Shown here: positions 34,775 to 45,737 of the stretch, one piece after another
Numbering within the stretch: position 1 is the first letter of the stretch
Layout of the letters: each line of letters starts with the position of its first letter
Assembly (NCBI GenBank): GCA_949316235.1
Contig: OX438750.1
Location: 14,200,865-14,264,864, forward strand
DNA length: 64,000 bases
Reading direction: 5' to 3'
Source: Oegoconia quadripuncta
Lineage: Eukaryota > Arthropoda > Insecta > Lepidoptera > Autostichidae
Made by a program: the position numbers and the translations under genes
The notes under the pieces: model-generated
The model's database searches: none
What the model saw: only the letters and a program-made list of their open reading frames with translations
Told to the model about the DNA's origin: nothing

Positions 34775-34945
34775 CAGGGGGGCAGCCCCCCCAGACACGT
34801 GGCGTCCGTTTCTATAACGACAAAGCCTTACGCTTCGACTCTCGCAACTGATTGGCTGTCAACTGTTCGCGGATTATAGACAGCCAATCCACTGCGAGAA
34901 ATGAATCGATATCGTTATAGAAACGTTTGCCACTTGTGTAGCCTG
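34775..34945. mobile_element. GC-ended MITE-like element
   Basis: Left arm ACGTGGCGTCCGTTTCTATA and ACGA, right arm inverted AAGTGGCAAACGTTTCTATA and ACGA. The inner pair GATTGGCTGTC / GACAGCCAATC is also inverted. The outer ends GGGGCAGCCCCCC and, inverted, GGCCCCAGGC are less well matched. Non-coding. Confidence 0.65.
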
Positions 34946-35055
34946 GGGCCGTATGGATTGTTGTTCGATTCGAAAAGCTTCAAATTTCAAAATATGTATT
35001 TCCGATTAATTTCCAAAATGAAGGTCGATTAGTTCAAAAATGCGAATGCAGCATG

Positions 35056-35810
35056 GGTAGCATGACCACACTCGATATAGTTTATCACAAGTTGAATCGC
35101 GCGCATCTGTCAAAATGCTGCTGTACGACTGTTATTTTTATTTTATTTATTTACATAGAATCAACAGCATTATTACATATTCTTATACAGAAAACTAATA
35201 CCAAACTTATGCCAATTAAAAATTGTTATTATGTTACTGACAATGGTTACCGTTAAAATTGAATGGGTAATGTTTTAATTAAATTACAATATAATTACAA
35301 TAAAATTGGTACTTATTAATTAATAATATTATTATATAAATATCAATAAAACAAATAAAATCCTCAGTGATATAAGAGTCGTTATGTTAATATGTCTAAA
35401 TTACATAGTATTGAAAGTGAAATTAAAGAAACCAAACAATCATAAGCCAAATGAAAATGTCAAAATTATAGATCTATAAATATGTACAAAGTCAGTCTTT
35501 CCTGAATCCTACAACCTTGGGATCTTCAAGGGCAGAGTGAATAGGCATTTACTGGGATCGCGTGCTTCATCTTCGACGCATCGTCAATTTCCATCAGGTG
35601 AAATTGTGGTTAAACGCGAATCCAGTCAATCATAATCATAAAAAACTAGTTATATGTCTTGTGAATGTCTGTGTGTAAGAGTTAGTGTGAGTGACAGTTA
35701 GTGTGTGATGGTGGTGGGTTTTGCATGATGGAGTAAATTAATGTCGCCCATTTTGACAGACGACCGCGATAAAATTTGTGATAAAATATATCGAGTGTAG
35801 TCATGTTACC
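35056..35810. mobile_element. 755-bp TIR element with nested LINE ends
   Basis: Left end GGTAGCATGACCACACTCGA, right end inverted GGTAACATGACTACACTCGA. Arms of about 65 bp continue through TTATCACAA and CTGTCAAAATG. The centre contains a LINE D tail (35514-35645) and, on the minus strand, a tail of T/A-rich TATTTATTTACATAGAATCA. The frame at 35053-35256 runs through the arm into the LINE tail and is not a gene. Confidence 0.68.
35514..35645 (+). mobile_element. LINE 3-prime end, family D copy 2
   Basis: CTTGGGATCTTCAAGGGCAG through CGCGAATCCAGTCAATCATA, ending in an ATCATAATCATAAAAA tail. Same text as 23554-23680. The ATCATA duplication in the tail is a common LINE end feature. Confidence 0.75.
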
Positions 35811-36343
35811 ACTGTTAGTTTTATAAACAACCCTGGTTTATCATGAAACTGAATGGAAAAGAAAATGTTGATTTAAATGAGAGCAATATTGTTACCAACC
35901 CTAACAGTTCCCTACAACTTTATATGAATATTAATTAATTCTATTCGATCCTTAATCAATATTTGTGGTAAACAAAGCTATCAACCCTTCATAGCAGCAT
36001 CTGCCACTGCGTAGTGGTATAGGTACCTATCTATACCTACTTGTATAACGAATGAGGTCACGTTATCGGAGACTGATAAATGCTTCAATATTTACGTAAA
36101 CTGCCGGTTCTAGACTGTTCCTCTGTTTCTAATACAAAACTATCTATGGATCAAAATGAATTTTATTAAACTAGTCATCTGTACAAAGGGGAGATCGCAC
36201 CCCTTTTTAGCCCTCGACGAACGACCGATATTATGTATACGGCAGCGTTGAGTGTGTGTCCAATTCTTGTCCCGATGAATCTCAGTAATGAGTAGTCCGA
36301 TTTATTAGCCGTTGGTTAGGGCGCGTCGCTAGTTTAAATGTAA

Positions 36344-36613
36344 ATAAATAAATATCCTTGGACATACACACAATACTATCTAGTTCCACTTTAAGCAACT
36401 ATAGGCTTGTGTTGTGGATACCAGATGTTTGATATACTACATAAATACATTTTATTTTTGTAAATAAATACTTATTATAAATGAAAACATCCATAACTCG
36501 GGTACACATGTCCGTATTCATCATACAAACATATGCCCCTAGCGGGATTCGAACCCGCGACCATTTGGTATAGTGGGCATAGTTTCTAACCACTACACCA
36601 AACAGGTCGTCAA
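36344..36613 (-). mobile_element. SINE family B, copy 3
   Basis: Complete reverse copy. Head GACGACCTGTTTGGTGTAGT, then GGTTAGAAAC and CGCGGGTTCGAATCCCGCTA, with body and TTTATTTATTT-type tail. Both A-box-like and B-box-like segments are present. Confidence 0.9.
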
Positions 36614-36785
36614 AATGATACTATAGATAACATAAACATACGTAAAAATTTATATAAACATCCATGACTCGGGAAGAAAATTGTTCGTATTCATCCATCA
36701 CACAAACATTTACCCCTCGCTGGATTCGAAACCGCAACGGTTGATTTTGCTGACAGGGTCACTACACTATCCACTACACCAAATA
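36614..36785 (-). mobile_element. SINE family B-prime, copy 3 (tandem to B)
   Basis: Head TTTGGTGTAGTGGATAGTGT, B box decayed (GCGGTTTCGAATCCAGCGAG), body CATGGATGTTTATATAAA. Truncated at the distal end, where it meets the head of the family B copy. The same head-to-tail pairing is seen with two B-prime copies at 10.1-10.5 kb. Confidence 0.82.
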
Positions 36786-36917
36786 GTGTGAATGAGTTAG
36801 TTACTATTAGATAGTAGATAGATAGTATTCTGTTAGACAGAAGCGCCCTTCCACTTTTTCTGCATTGAAGTGCAGACAAGTAATTTCATTTGTCCATTGC
36901 CTTCATGTTTATTATGC

Positions 36918-37467
36918 ATGTATACGCTTTTTCAATAAAGTTCCTGTTGACATACAAAATCTTCCTTTCAATAAATTTAAAGATACTATAAAACAGAAGC
37001 TTATTAAGAAAGCATATTATAAAATATCAGATTATTTAGATAATAAACAATCATGGACATAACCAGCCCGTTCGCATAACCAGGCTATTTCACAGTCACT
37101 GACATTAGAGCCCAGCGGATTAGGACTTATACGCTACAGGAGCTTTACGATGCCATATTCTGGTCCTCAAGAATTTCATGTTTTTGTCATCGACAGGCTA
37201 AGAAGAAGCGCATTAGCAAGTTGAAATGGGGGTTAAAACCATAAAATCGATATTGGTGTCGTTATTTAGGTTAATGAAATATTATAATATAAAATAATAA
37301 TAAAACCTTTTTTTAAAAAGAGCGACCTCTCGAGTTTCTTGCTTGTTCTTCTCAGGGGAAAATTGCCTTTTGAACAAGCAGTAGCTTTAAAAATGTAAAA
37401 TCTGACTATTTTAAGTGTACCCTGTGTACCTACAAAATAAAGCATTTTTTGATTTTGATTTTTGATT
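36918..37467 (+). mobile_element. Jockey/CR1-type LINE 3-prime end, family J copy 3, interrupted
   Basis: An open frame gives RFFNKVPVDIQNLPFNKFKD, then TIKQKLIKKAYYKISDYLDN and a stop at 37062. The UTR is interrupted after CAGGCTATTTCACA by about 165 bp of unrelated sequence (37098-37265, family F), then resumes at TGAAATATTATAATATAAAA and ends TTTTTTGATTTTGATTTTTG. This is the cleanest ORF end of the family here. Confidence 0.85.
37098..37265 (+). mobile_element. Family F fragment inserted in a LINE UTR
   Basis: TTTACGATGCCATATTCTGG, TCAAGAATTTCATGTTTTTG and CATCGACAGGCTAAGAAGAA correspond to 17885-18025. It lies inside the family J 3-prime UTR. Confidence 0.55.
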
Positions 37468-37684
37468 AGAGTTAGGTGAAGAATAATCTACCTGTCGAAA
37501 TAAAGATAGTACCTAACTGACGAACTAAGGTCAAGCACTGCAAGTAGATATGCAGGTTGAATCATGTTTCTAGCTATATTGCAGCTGTACTCACATTGTC
37601 TGAGCTAAATAACATAATAAAAAAAAACTTGAACACATTTTGATGTTTTTTCATGAGCTCACAGCTCTTTTCATGAGCTTCCCA

Positions 37685-37957
37685 TATAAATATATATCCT
37701 TAGACATACACATAGCGCCATCTAGTTCCACAGTAAGTAACAATAGGCTTGTGTTGTGGATACCAGATGGTTGATAGGTATACTACATAAATACATATTT
37801 TTTTGTAAATAAATACTTATTATAAATGAAAACATCCATAACTCGGGTACACATGTTCGTATTCATTATACAAACATATGCCCCTAGCGGGATTCGAACA
37901 CGCAACCTTTTGGTATAGTGATCAGAGTTGCTAACCACTACACCAAACAGGTCGTCA
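37685..37957 (-). mobile_element. SINE family B, copy 4
   Basis: Full reverse copy including the GCGCCATCTAGTTCCACAGT block. The B box has one change (GTTCGAATCC kept, but TGCGTGTTCG upstream). Head GACGACCTGTTTGGTGTAGT and GGTTAGCAAC intact. Confidence 0.9.
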
Positions 37958-38677
37958 TATTATTTCTTAGATTCGCAGAAACTTTTATAAAGCGGTTACT
38001 TTTAAAAATTAACACTGCGTTATATTTAACCTAATGTTATCCGATAATACACACAAAGTTTAGCTAAATTTGGATTTGCCGTTCCCAAAAAAAATTCCAA
38101 AATATTGGTATGGAGAAAACAGTCTTAATGAAATTCTTCATACAAAACGCCAATTTCCTAGATAAGGACCTAATAGTTATAAATTTAAATGTAATATTAA
38201 TATTAATAGTGACGTTTTCAAGTGATAATTTTCTCCTATGAAATAAAATGTTTTGATTTAATATATTAATTCTGTGACAAAGGAATAGGTATTTTTTCGG
38301 TGAGTTTAAAAATGTTTCTTCAATGACTACGAGGTCAGGAAATCATGTTACATACCTACTTATGTAGCTTATTTGATATTATTACAACCTACGCTTGTTT
38401 TATTTGTACATAATATCTAGGTATTGATATACGAGTGGGTAGGTACTTGTCGATACTTAGACATAATAATGTTTACGGAAATCGGTCCTTATTTAGGAAA
38501 GTAATTTGGGGAGGAATCAAAGTAGGCGTAAACAAAATAAGTAGGTTATGAAGTTCCCGAAACAAAAACAAGAAATCACTTCCGTCATAGATTAGAGATA
38601 TATTTTCAATGCGTACTAAAATGCGAAGATTTTACGTAAACAGGCTAGCTAGGTTAAAAGAGCTTTTTATACCTACC

Positions 38678-39045
38678 TATTTCGGACACTTACTTTATCT
38701 ACTAGTATACTAGACAAAGCATGTGCTATGGAACTGCAGGGATTTAGGCCTTCCCTCGTATATGACGGAGTATGGGCCATAGTTCACCACGCTGGCCCAA
38801 CGCGGGTTGAGGATTTAACATGCCCATGAATTTTTATTTCTCAGGCATGCAGGTTTCCTCGCGATGTTTTCCTTCGCCGTTTAAGAGCAGTCGGATAAAT
38901 GCACATAAGTAATTCAATTAAATTTAAAAACTCATTGGTACATGGCCTGCCTGGGATTCGAACCCGGACTTCCTAAATTGGGAGACCGTGTCTTAACCGC
39001 TGAGCCACCTACGCTCTTGTGCTATGGATACTAGATTATTATTAC
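38678..39045 (-). mobile_element. SINE family B-prime, copy 4, split by another SINE
   Basis: TATTTCGGACACTTACTTTA, then CTAGACAAAGCATGTGCTATGG, is the family body. It is interrupted at 38733 and resumes at 39018 as TGTGCTATGGATACTAGATT. The SINE stops soon after, so this host copy was already truncated or decayed. Confidence 0.8.
38733..39017 (-). mobile_element. SINE family K inserted into SINE B-prime
   Basis: On the minus strand the head is TAGGTGGCTCAGCGGTTAAG followed by ACACGG and the B-box segment CCGGGTTCGAATCCCAGGCA, a convincing tRNA-derived 5-prime end. The body has CGAGGAAACCTGCATGCCTG and GGTGAACTATGGCCCATACT. It is flanked by an exact 11-bp duplication TGTGCTATGGA (38722-38732 and 39018-39028). 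It lacks a poly(A) tail. It is the only copy of this family in the window. Confidence 0.9.
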
Positions 39046-39139
39046 AAGCTTTTATTTAGTTTGCAATGTTCGTAGGTAAGTTTGCAAGGTTGTCCGTTTC
39101 AAAATTTGCAAATGTGCAAAGATATTTATTTATTTTATT

Positions 39140-39432
39140 ATTTATTATTCATCCTCTCCACATGTCCAAACTATCTCAGCATACCTTTTTTCAATCTTTG
39201 TCACTACGTCTTCTTTCACACTGCTTAAACTCTCTAAGTATCTACACTACTCCTGATTCTTTCAAAGTCAACCCATTCATACTGCTCAATGACTTAATTT
39301 CCACTGCATTAATACTACTTTCATTCTTCTTCTGCCATACCCAACATTCACTCCCGTAAATCAGTGTTGGACCCAGCACCCCGCCATGAACAGCCCGACG
39401 AGTTTTTTGGGACACATTCTGGCTCCTCATAA
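39140..39432 (-). mobile_element. RTE-type LINE ORF2 C-terminal fragment
   Basis: The minus-strand frame (39242-39430) reads RRAVHGGVLGPTLIYGSECW, then VWQKKNESSINAVEIKSLSS, the signature of this RTE group. Beyond it, frame-shifted remnants of the KEDVVTKIEKG...FGHVE region run down to about 39140. Pseudogenic. Confidence 0.85.
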
Positions 39433-40040
39433 AGGCAACTTATCAATGACAATAAATGGATAAATGATTATGTTATAATGTGAAAGTAAACTATATATAA
39501 TAATAATGTTCTAATAAATACAAAGATAATTTTTAAATTAGATTTAGAATTTGCAATTTCAAGGTTTCAAGCATTTAATTTTTTAAATTTATTTATTTTA
39601 GATAACTTATTTATTACACACGAGTAGGTACACATAAAAATCAAATATCTACATACTAGATACAGAATGTACAAAAGGTTCTAGCTTATCTCTAAGAAGA
39701 GATTTCTTCCAGCAAGACCCTGCAAATGTGATGGAACACAGGTTCGATAGAACTATTTCATATTATGAATGTCAACTGTATGTCACAAATGTTAAAAATG
39801 TCTAATGTCAAAAAAATTATAAATATAAATCTAGCAAATGCTAGATTTTCACAATTAATATATTTTTTTGCCTGTTCCGTTTTTTTACTTTTTAAGGCGA
39901 AAATAAACCGAAACACTAGTTATAGGTGTACCAGAATCTGATGGCAAGATAGGAAATTAAATTGTGGTATTTTCAACATTCTACGCAATATTTGTGTATT
40001 TTCAAGAAAACAACACATAGAATGAGATTTGACACAACTT

Positions 40041-40441
40041 TTTTTTTTTTTCGTTTCATGCTCTCCTCTAGGAGAAGGCAAAGGGATCTAGCCCATAACA
40101 GCCATGTCTTATTTCTCTTATTTCTTCAGTTTGTAAGTCAGTCTCAGTCAAAACAAGTCATTCGTCGTATACTTGGCGTATACAGAGTCTAGTCACGGTC
40201 AAGTCATTCTTCAGTAAAGTGGCAGAATGCTTTACAAAAGATTTTGGCGGCTTCTTGTGGGAACCCGAAAGCTCCGTTACGCACTTTAATTTACACTTCC
40301 CTTCACTTGTACACCATCACTAACGTTTGCTGCACAATATTCTGCCATTATTAAGCTTCAAAAGGTAGAATGCACAAATTATAAGAATTATAAAGAAAAA
40401 TGCTACTTCACTCGCCGAGTTCCCGCCAAAAAGCTTTGACA
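40041..40441 (+). mobile_element. Dispersed repeat family E, copy 2 (longest)
   Basis: Begins about TTTCATGCTCTCCTCTAGGA, then AAGGGATCTAGCCCATAACA, CAGTCTCAGTCAAAACAAGT, AAGATTTTGGCGGCTTCTTG and TAGAATGCACAAATTATAAG, and ends TCCCGCCAAAAAGCTTTG. About 400 bp. The overlapping 76-codon frame (39962-40192) is not conserved between copies. There are no inverted ends or poly(A), so the class remains unknown. Confidence 0.78.
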
Positions 40442-40729
40442 AGACAGATGATAGTTTGGTATTGTCATATTCTTTATTTGTTTTTTATTTTTTATGCCAT
40501 GAGATTCTGGTACACCTCTATTTTGTAAGACCTAATGTAAACACTTGAAAGCATGAATATATCGCCATAACCATACATAGAAATGATGTAGAGCCTACTT
40601 TTCTCCGAAAAAGTAGTTAGTAGGTACAAAGTAATCAGTAAGTAACATCTGAATGTCAGTGAGACGCAATGCAAGTATACCTATAAATAGGCAAATATGG
40701 TAGGGTGTTAAATATATTTAATAAACATT

Positions 40730-40869
40730 GGTGTCGATTCGGATGTACACCAACTAAACTAAAACCAGTTTTGGAGTGGTGCCGTCGCATCGTACTGTAG
40801 CAGTGAGAAAGAGACAGTACTACTTTAAAACTGGTTGTAGTTTAGTTGGTGTACATCCAAATCGACACC
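40730..40869. mobile_element. 140-bp palindromic MITE, family H copy 2
   Basis: Same boundaries and length as the copy at 22952. Ends GGTGTCGATTCGG and, inverted, GGTGTCGATTTGG. Target duplication ATT (40727-40729, 40870-40872). The loop differs (CTGTAGCAGTGAGAAAGAGA) and is inverted relative to copy 1. Confidence 0.9.
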
Positions 40870-41639
40870 ATTACTATCTAACCTACAGGTAATATATAAA
40901 TGTCTGGAAATCCATGCAAACAAAGCCGTGGGCATTTTAGCAATGCGAGAGATGCATTGGGTGCACCAAGTTCGTCGAAATTGACATATATCATTTATAT
41001 GAACTTCACAAATGGATTGGCTAGCTATTTGTATAACCGTGTTTACAGCATTGTTTAGAAATTACTGCGTAGAATTTTGTAAACGACGGACGTTATTATT
41101 AGATAGGCAGGCAACTAATTATTCCTAACGCGGTATATGCTATGCTATGACGCCTATGATATTTTAAAGCAGTTCTGAGATATGGTAGAGCTGATAATAT
41201 ATTACTAACATGAGACAGAAACTGCTTTACCAATAAGAAGCCAACAAGCTCCTCGCTTCAATGCTATGCGTGCGTCACTTGTTTTCAATTTTTTGTCTAG
41301 CTTCATAGATCTGACCTAAAAACCTTTATATTCAACCTCGTATGCATCGTCTGTTGACGAGATATCGCCCAACTTTGTATAACAAAGTCAGTTTTGAGAT
41401 TAGAATAATCCAGTTTGGTCGATTATTCTTTAAATATCAAAAACGGACTGCTATCCGTGTATGCAAGATGCAAAAGGCGCGCCGCTGCTGGCTGCCCAAT
41501 CAATATTCTTGAGAACCACCCGGACACGGACCGATCGCGTCTACACTTCAATAGAAACGCTATCTAGGAGCCGCCGGCGTATCGAATATAAATTACACAA
41601 AATTATAGTATACGCATAAAATCGGCGCTACGTGCCGTT

Positions 41640-42023
41640 GCCTCCATCGTGCGTCGCCATTTTGTAACCCACAACCGCTCATCGGCTGCGTTCTGAAACT
41701 CAGTGCGGCGAGTCGCCGACCCCGTGACCGCACGCACATATTAATGCGTTGACCGCCCACGGTCATGCGTTACCCGACCAAGTTTATTTACAACTCAATA
41801 TCATAAATGGAGCGGTCGTAAAAGTGCTTCGCTATGCGGTCGCGTATTACAATGTTGCCAGACTCGCCGAGGATCGGGTCTTGTCGTCGCAGACGCGTTT
41901 ATTGCTTTCGATTTACACTTTTTTTGGGTGTTTACGAGTCGAGCCGAGGTCACCGCGCGTCCGCTTTGAATTTCGTTTCTTTTACGACTCTACACGTTTT
42001 ACTAAACGAGATATGGTGAATTG
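41640..42023 (+). promoter_or_regulatory. Candidate promoter and 5-prime exon with splice donor
   Basis: This stretch is far richer in CpG than its surroundings (GCCGTTGCCTCC, GTCGCCATTTTG, GCGGCGAGTCGCCGACC). It contains an arthropod initiator-type TCAGT at 41700-41704. It ends ATGGTGAATTG followed by GTGAGTC. The ATG at 42013 has an A-rich upstream context (AACGAGATATGG), and TTG/GTGAGT is a strong 5-prime splice site at 42024. An unspliced reading stops after four codons, so coding sense would need splicing. Upstream ATG frames (one at 41834, 61 codons) may be uORFs. No downstream exon is recognisable here. Confidence 0.45.
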
Positions 42024-43200
42024 GTGAGTCTGGCAGGCGAAAACAAGTCTAAAATCTAGGCAAACCCCTATAACTAAACACATTTTTGTCTGTGTGTGCT
42101 GCGCAGTCACAAGCTATCGTATAGTAATTAGGTAGTACATAAGTAGCTTGCTGTATCTATCATTATTGTTTCAAAACATGTTTTGAAAGACATACCAATA
42201 TATATCCATTATCAGTTATGAAAGTACATATCTGCAGTACATGGTATCGACGTGCGCTAGACTGGTTGAAAGTTGTTTGTGAGTCTTGGTCGAAGTGGTT
42301 GTTTTTGTGCTTTGGAATGAATTTATGATTTAATGTTGTTTTAATTTGTTTTTTGCTAATGAGACTTAACTTATACGTTTTATTGAATTTCAATTTAATT
42401 TGAAATAATAATGGGCTTATGTATTTGTCAGTCAGTCAACTAGAGCGCATCGGAAAGAAAAAAAATCATCTGTAGGAAAGAAGCCGGTAAAAGTACACCT
42501 AGCGTATCTATTCGTCATTCAAGTACCTAATCACAATTTTATAATAACGATTTTTTTGCTAATATACTAGAATGCGAATGAAAGCCTGTCTCAACCAAAG
42601 CAAGAATTGAATTTGAAGTTGAACCGATATTTTCCAATAGTTCTACAACCACAAGTAACAGATTATGAGCATGATTATCGATCGATGACATCGAAGTCGT
42701 GACTAGTACTAACCTTTCTGCCGACCTCACAACCTTCCTGCATTGTTATTATCCAAAGAGTATTCTAATTTCAATATTATGTATTGAAATACAATAGATA
42801 TGTAAACGTACATCTAACAATAGGTCCACATCACAAGCGCACTAAAGGACTACGTCTTGAAATGAGATAAAATTGAGGGTCAATATTTTTAATAGATTTT
42901 TGGGCCCAAAATAATAAATAGTTTGGATTAGTAATAGCTGCTCAAGCACACTGAAAACCTATATTTAATAGTAGAAACAATAAAGAATGTGAAGTAAAAT
43001 ACAGAAAAACTAAAAGCTAATAAAGATATAGTAACGCGTCAGTTACATACACCTAATAATGAAAAAGTGAATTCGAATAAGGGTCATTTCAGTTTTAAAT
43101 TTTAAGAGATTAGCTTAGAAAAAAACAGACACGTCGATCCACTATATGTACTCCTGCACAACTTTGGGCCCAAAACTAATAAAATAATGGTTATAGCATT
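42024..43200. other. Unassigned, possibly intronic
   Basis: AT-rich with a perfect 20-bp palindrome TTTCAAAACATGTTTTGAAA at 42169-42188. No exon or repeat is recognised. Confidence 0.4.
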
Positions 43201-43204
43201 TGAT

Positions 43205-43375
43205 TTAGCAGAAGGCAGTCATCGAGCGGTCGTCAAGAACGAGCGGACCAAGGTCAACTTTACAACTGGGCCGACGCAGCGCCATCATTGATTTCACTAC
43301 GTGACGCAACCGCTCGACGCGCCGCGCCGCCACGCCGCCGCTGTTGTCTGTCCTACGCGGAACATGCATTATAGT
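43205..43375. promoter_or_regulatory. CpG-rich patch
   Basis: CAACCGCTCGACGCGCCGCG, CCACGCCGCCGCTGTTGTCT and GACGTGACGCAACCG-like words stand out from the AT-rich flanks. A 69-codon minus-strand frame covers it but has no motif. It may be a second promoter or 5-prime exon of a gene outside or spanning the window. Direction is unknown. Confidence 0.3.
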
Positions 43376-44270
43376 TTTTGTTTCCCCATGGACTGTTCGA
43401 TCGCACGCGTCCAATTAGACACGTCGTTTGCTTCCTAGTTCAGTACTCAATGTTCTACACAACAGTTGCCAGTTTGCTATTAATTTTTGGATTTTATTTT
43501 GAAAGAGGGTGTCGAATGCTATGTTTTGTTTCTTCTTATTACATGCTAAGTTTCATGAATGCCTCTGGCATCACGTGTTTTGGAAAGCGTATTTTTAAGC
43601 CATGTTTGTGTGGACTAGAATTGATTTTGAATTTCTATCATATTTAAATCAGTCTGTTGCATGTGCTTTTTCTTTGTTTTGGTGCGATAAAAGGCATCTA
43701 TCTAATCTACATGATTATTTCGGTTGCCGGACAGTCAGTAACTTTATCTCCTGGATTAAATCAATCTCATTGACGTCACTACAGTCTGTAATCTAATCAC
43801 CCTCAGTCGCGACGATAAGGTGCTTCTTCAAAAAATGTATATGATTACGACTGTTTTTGCTCCGATTTATGAAGTGCTAGATGGTATTACTAACACTCTA
43901 ATTATGTGTTATCTGTGGAATGTACGCGGCTAGATTTAATATTCATTTTTTATTATGTTCAGTAGTATTATCTACTTACTGTTATGTTATAATTGAGTTA
44001 TCTTGCAACCTAGACTTTTTGCTTAATTCTAACCACAAAAAACTGTTAGTTAACTTTGGTCGTTCCCTATACGTTACAGCTTTCGCTGCTACCTACGTTA
44101 GTCCTCAATGCCCCGCGAATTGTAAAATTGTATATTCGATTTCATTCATTTCAATGTTTGTAGCCTGTTTCTGAATAACTTTAACACGTTTTACTAAGCG
44201 TAAGCGTACATTCTACTTATTGAATAACACAGTAGGATGACATACATATACCTATACCTACACAAAGTCA
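43376..44270. other. No gene recognised
   Basis: Three plus-strand frames of 64-89 codons (43378, 43602, 43920) are hydrophobic and Phe/Tyr-rich, as expected from translated T-rich DNA. No start context, splice site or domain supports them. Confidence 0.45.
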
Positions 44271-44274
44271 CGTA

Positions 44275-44393
44275 TTTCCCGCAGAGACCACAGATTTCCA
44301 CTTGCTACGATTCTGACACACCTCTTTCGCTTCAACCACTCTCAGTAAAATTGTTATGCGCTCGACGATTTAGGTTACTCTTGGCCTTTTAAG
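44275..44393 (-). mobile_element. RTE-type LINE end, distal half of a split copy
   Basis: On the minus strand the text reads CLKRPRVT, then VVEAKEVCQNRSKWKSVVSA, the final residues of RTE ORF2. It adjoins the 8-bp CTTTTAAG at 44386-44393. The proximal half lies 5 kb away at 49379-49620, in the same orientation. Confidence 0.82.
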
Positions 44394-44434
44394 CAGGGAC
44401 TGAATAACCGAAAAGTAAAGGTAATAAAGGTTAA

Positions 44435-44452
44435 CGGTATGACGTCATACCG
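44435..44452. promoter_or_regulatory. 18-bp subterminal palindrome with CRE-like core
   Basis: CGGTATGACGTCATACCG is a perfect palindrome centred on TGACGTCA, 41 bp inside the left end of the hAT-type element. It may be a transposase-binding site. The CRE-type core could also bind host bZIP factors. Function is inferred only. Confidence 0.5.
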
Positions 44453-44589
44453 TAAAATTCGGCTATTGGAATATTTCCATATCGATAAAAAACGATACCG
44501 AAATGAAATAACGGTACCGAAACCTTTATGAAAACGGTTCCTTTGATGAATCGCCGCTGCAGCGCGCCGTGCGTCCTTGTCGGTGATTT

Positions 44590-45389
44590 GTGTGGGTCAG
44601 AATGGCGGGTGTATTGTTTCAGAAATGATTATGTTATATACGACAGAAAAGTACCTACAATGTACTAGTATGTACCTTTAATGAAGGTCAATGTACCTCA
44701 ATGAAACGGGAGCAATTAAAATAATAAAGTGAGCCGCGGTCCTGACGGTCAGAATCGCGGGTGTATGTTGAAAATGAATGTAATAGAATAGCTATGGGTA
44801 TGTACTATTTACCAAACGAATGTACCTTCAATGTACCTCACGAAAATATAATCTAAATCAAATTGAATGAGTAATTAATGAGGAAATCAAGAAAACAAAC
44901 TTTTGACGCCTACAATTTTTTAATAGCAATATGAATAGAGTTCTATTTTGTTCGTATTAAGAATGTAAAGCCAGTCATAAGAGAAATATTTATGGGTTTG
45001 TATATGTGCTTCGATAAAGTAAAGAAACATGGATAAGACATAATCATTTACTCATCGTTTATCAAAAGTTACAAAGAAAAAACAAAAAGCGTGATTACTT
45101 TTGTCCATATAATATACAATGTGCAATTATGTTTTTACGTCTTCATGTAGTTCGATTACATAGGTTATCATAACACACCCACTTATTCTGTCTGTAGCAA
45201 TGGGCCTTGTAATGACCGATTTTGTCAAAAGTATTTGATATCGGCGGTAAGAATTCAATAATCCCTATGATCTCGTACGTTTTTGATTCTAGATTTATTT
45301 CAGTGGCACTTCATCTATGCACGCACACCAAGTCACTTTGACTTATCTCAAAATTTATAACATTTTGCAAGACATATGTAAATGTTCGT
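44590..45389. repeat. Left inverted arm of the hAT-type element (800 bp)
   Basis: Runs from GTGTGGGTCAGAATGGCGGG to AAGACATATGTAAATGTTCG T and is the reverse complement of 46786-48608 once the nested element is removed. By eye the identity is above 90%, with small indels. Its inner 300 bp are an antisense copy of the C-terminal part of the protease-like gene. There the GHYKA frame is intact, with AAAA at 45227-45230 where the sense copy has only TTT. Confidence 0.9.
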
Positions 45390-45737
45390 GCGGCGGTTAG
45401 GGGTTGTCTTAGGACGTTTAGCGCCCGTTTAGCCGCCAGCAGGTAGGTATAGAAGAAAAGAATACCAATTTGATTTGGATTTAGTGGGTTTATTGTACAT
45501 TCAGCTCACTCCCCTGCACCCCTCGGCAAATCTCCCCGTACGGTCACTGGCCTGAAGGTCTTGGAGCTGCAGTGGACGTAGCCTTTGAGTCCTCTCGTAG
45601 ATGACGACGAGGTGGATGCTGGATGAGCGGTTTTTGGGGGAGGGTAGATCAACCCCGAAGGTCTCCCAGGTGCAGACCTGGATGTCGACGCCGACAATTA
45701 GTCACTTCGGACCTTGATCCTGAAGAGCACAGGCAGG
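45390..45737. other. Unassigned GC-richer interior of the hAT-type element
   Basis: A Ser/Pro-rich 63-codon frame lies on the minus strand (45506-45697), but nothing identifies it. The segment starts abruptly where the left arm ends (GCGGCGGTTAGG). Confidence 0.4.

Noticed and set aside
42169..42188. 20-bp palindrome TTTCAAAACATGTTTTGAAA as a regulatory site
   Set aside because: A/T-rich palindromes of this size are not rare enough in such DNA to support a function.
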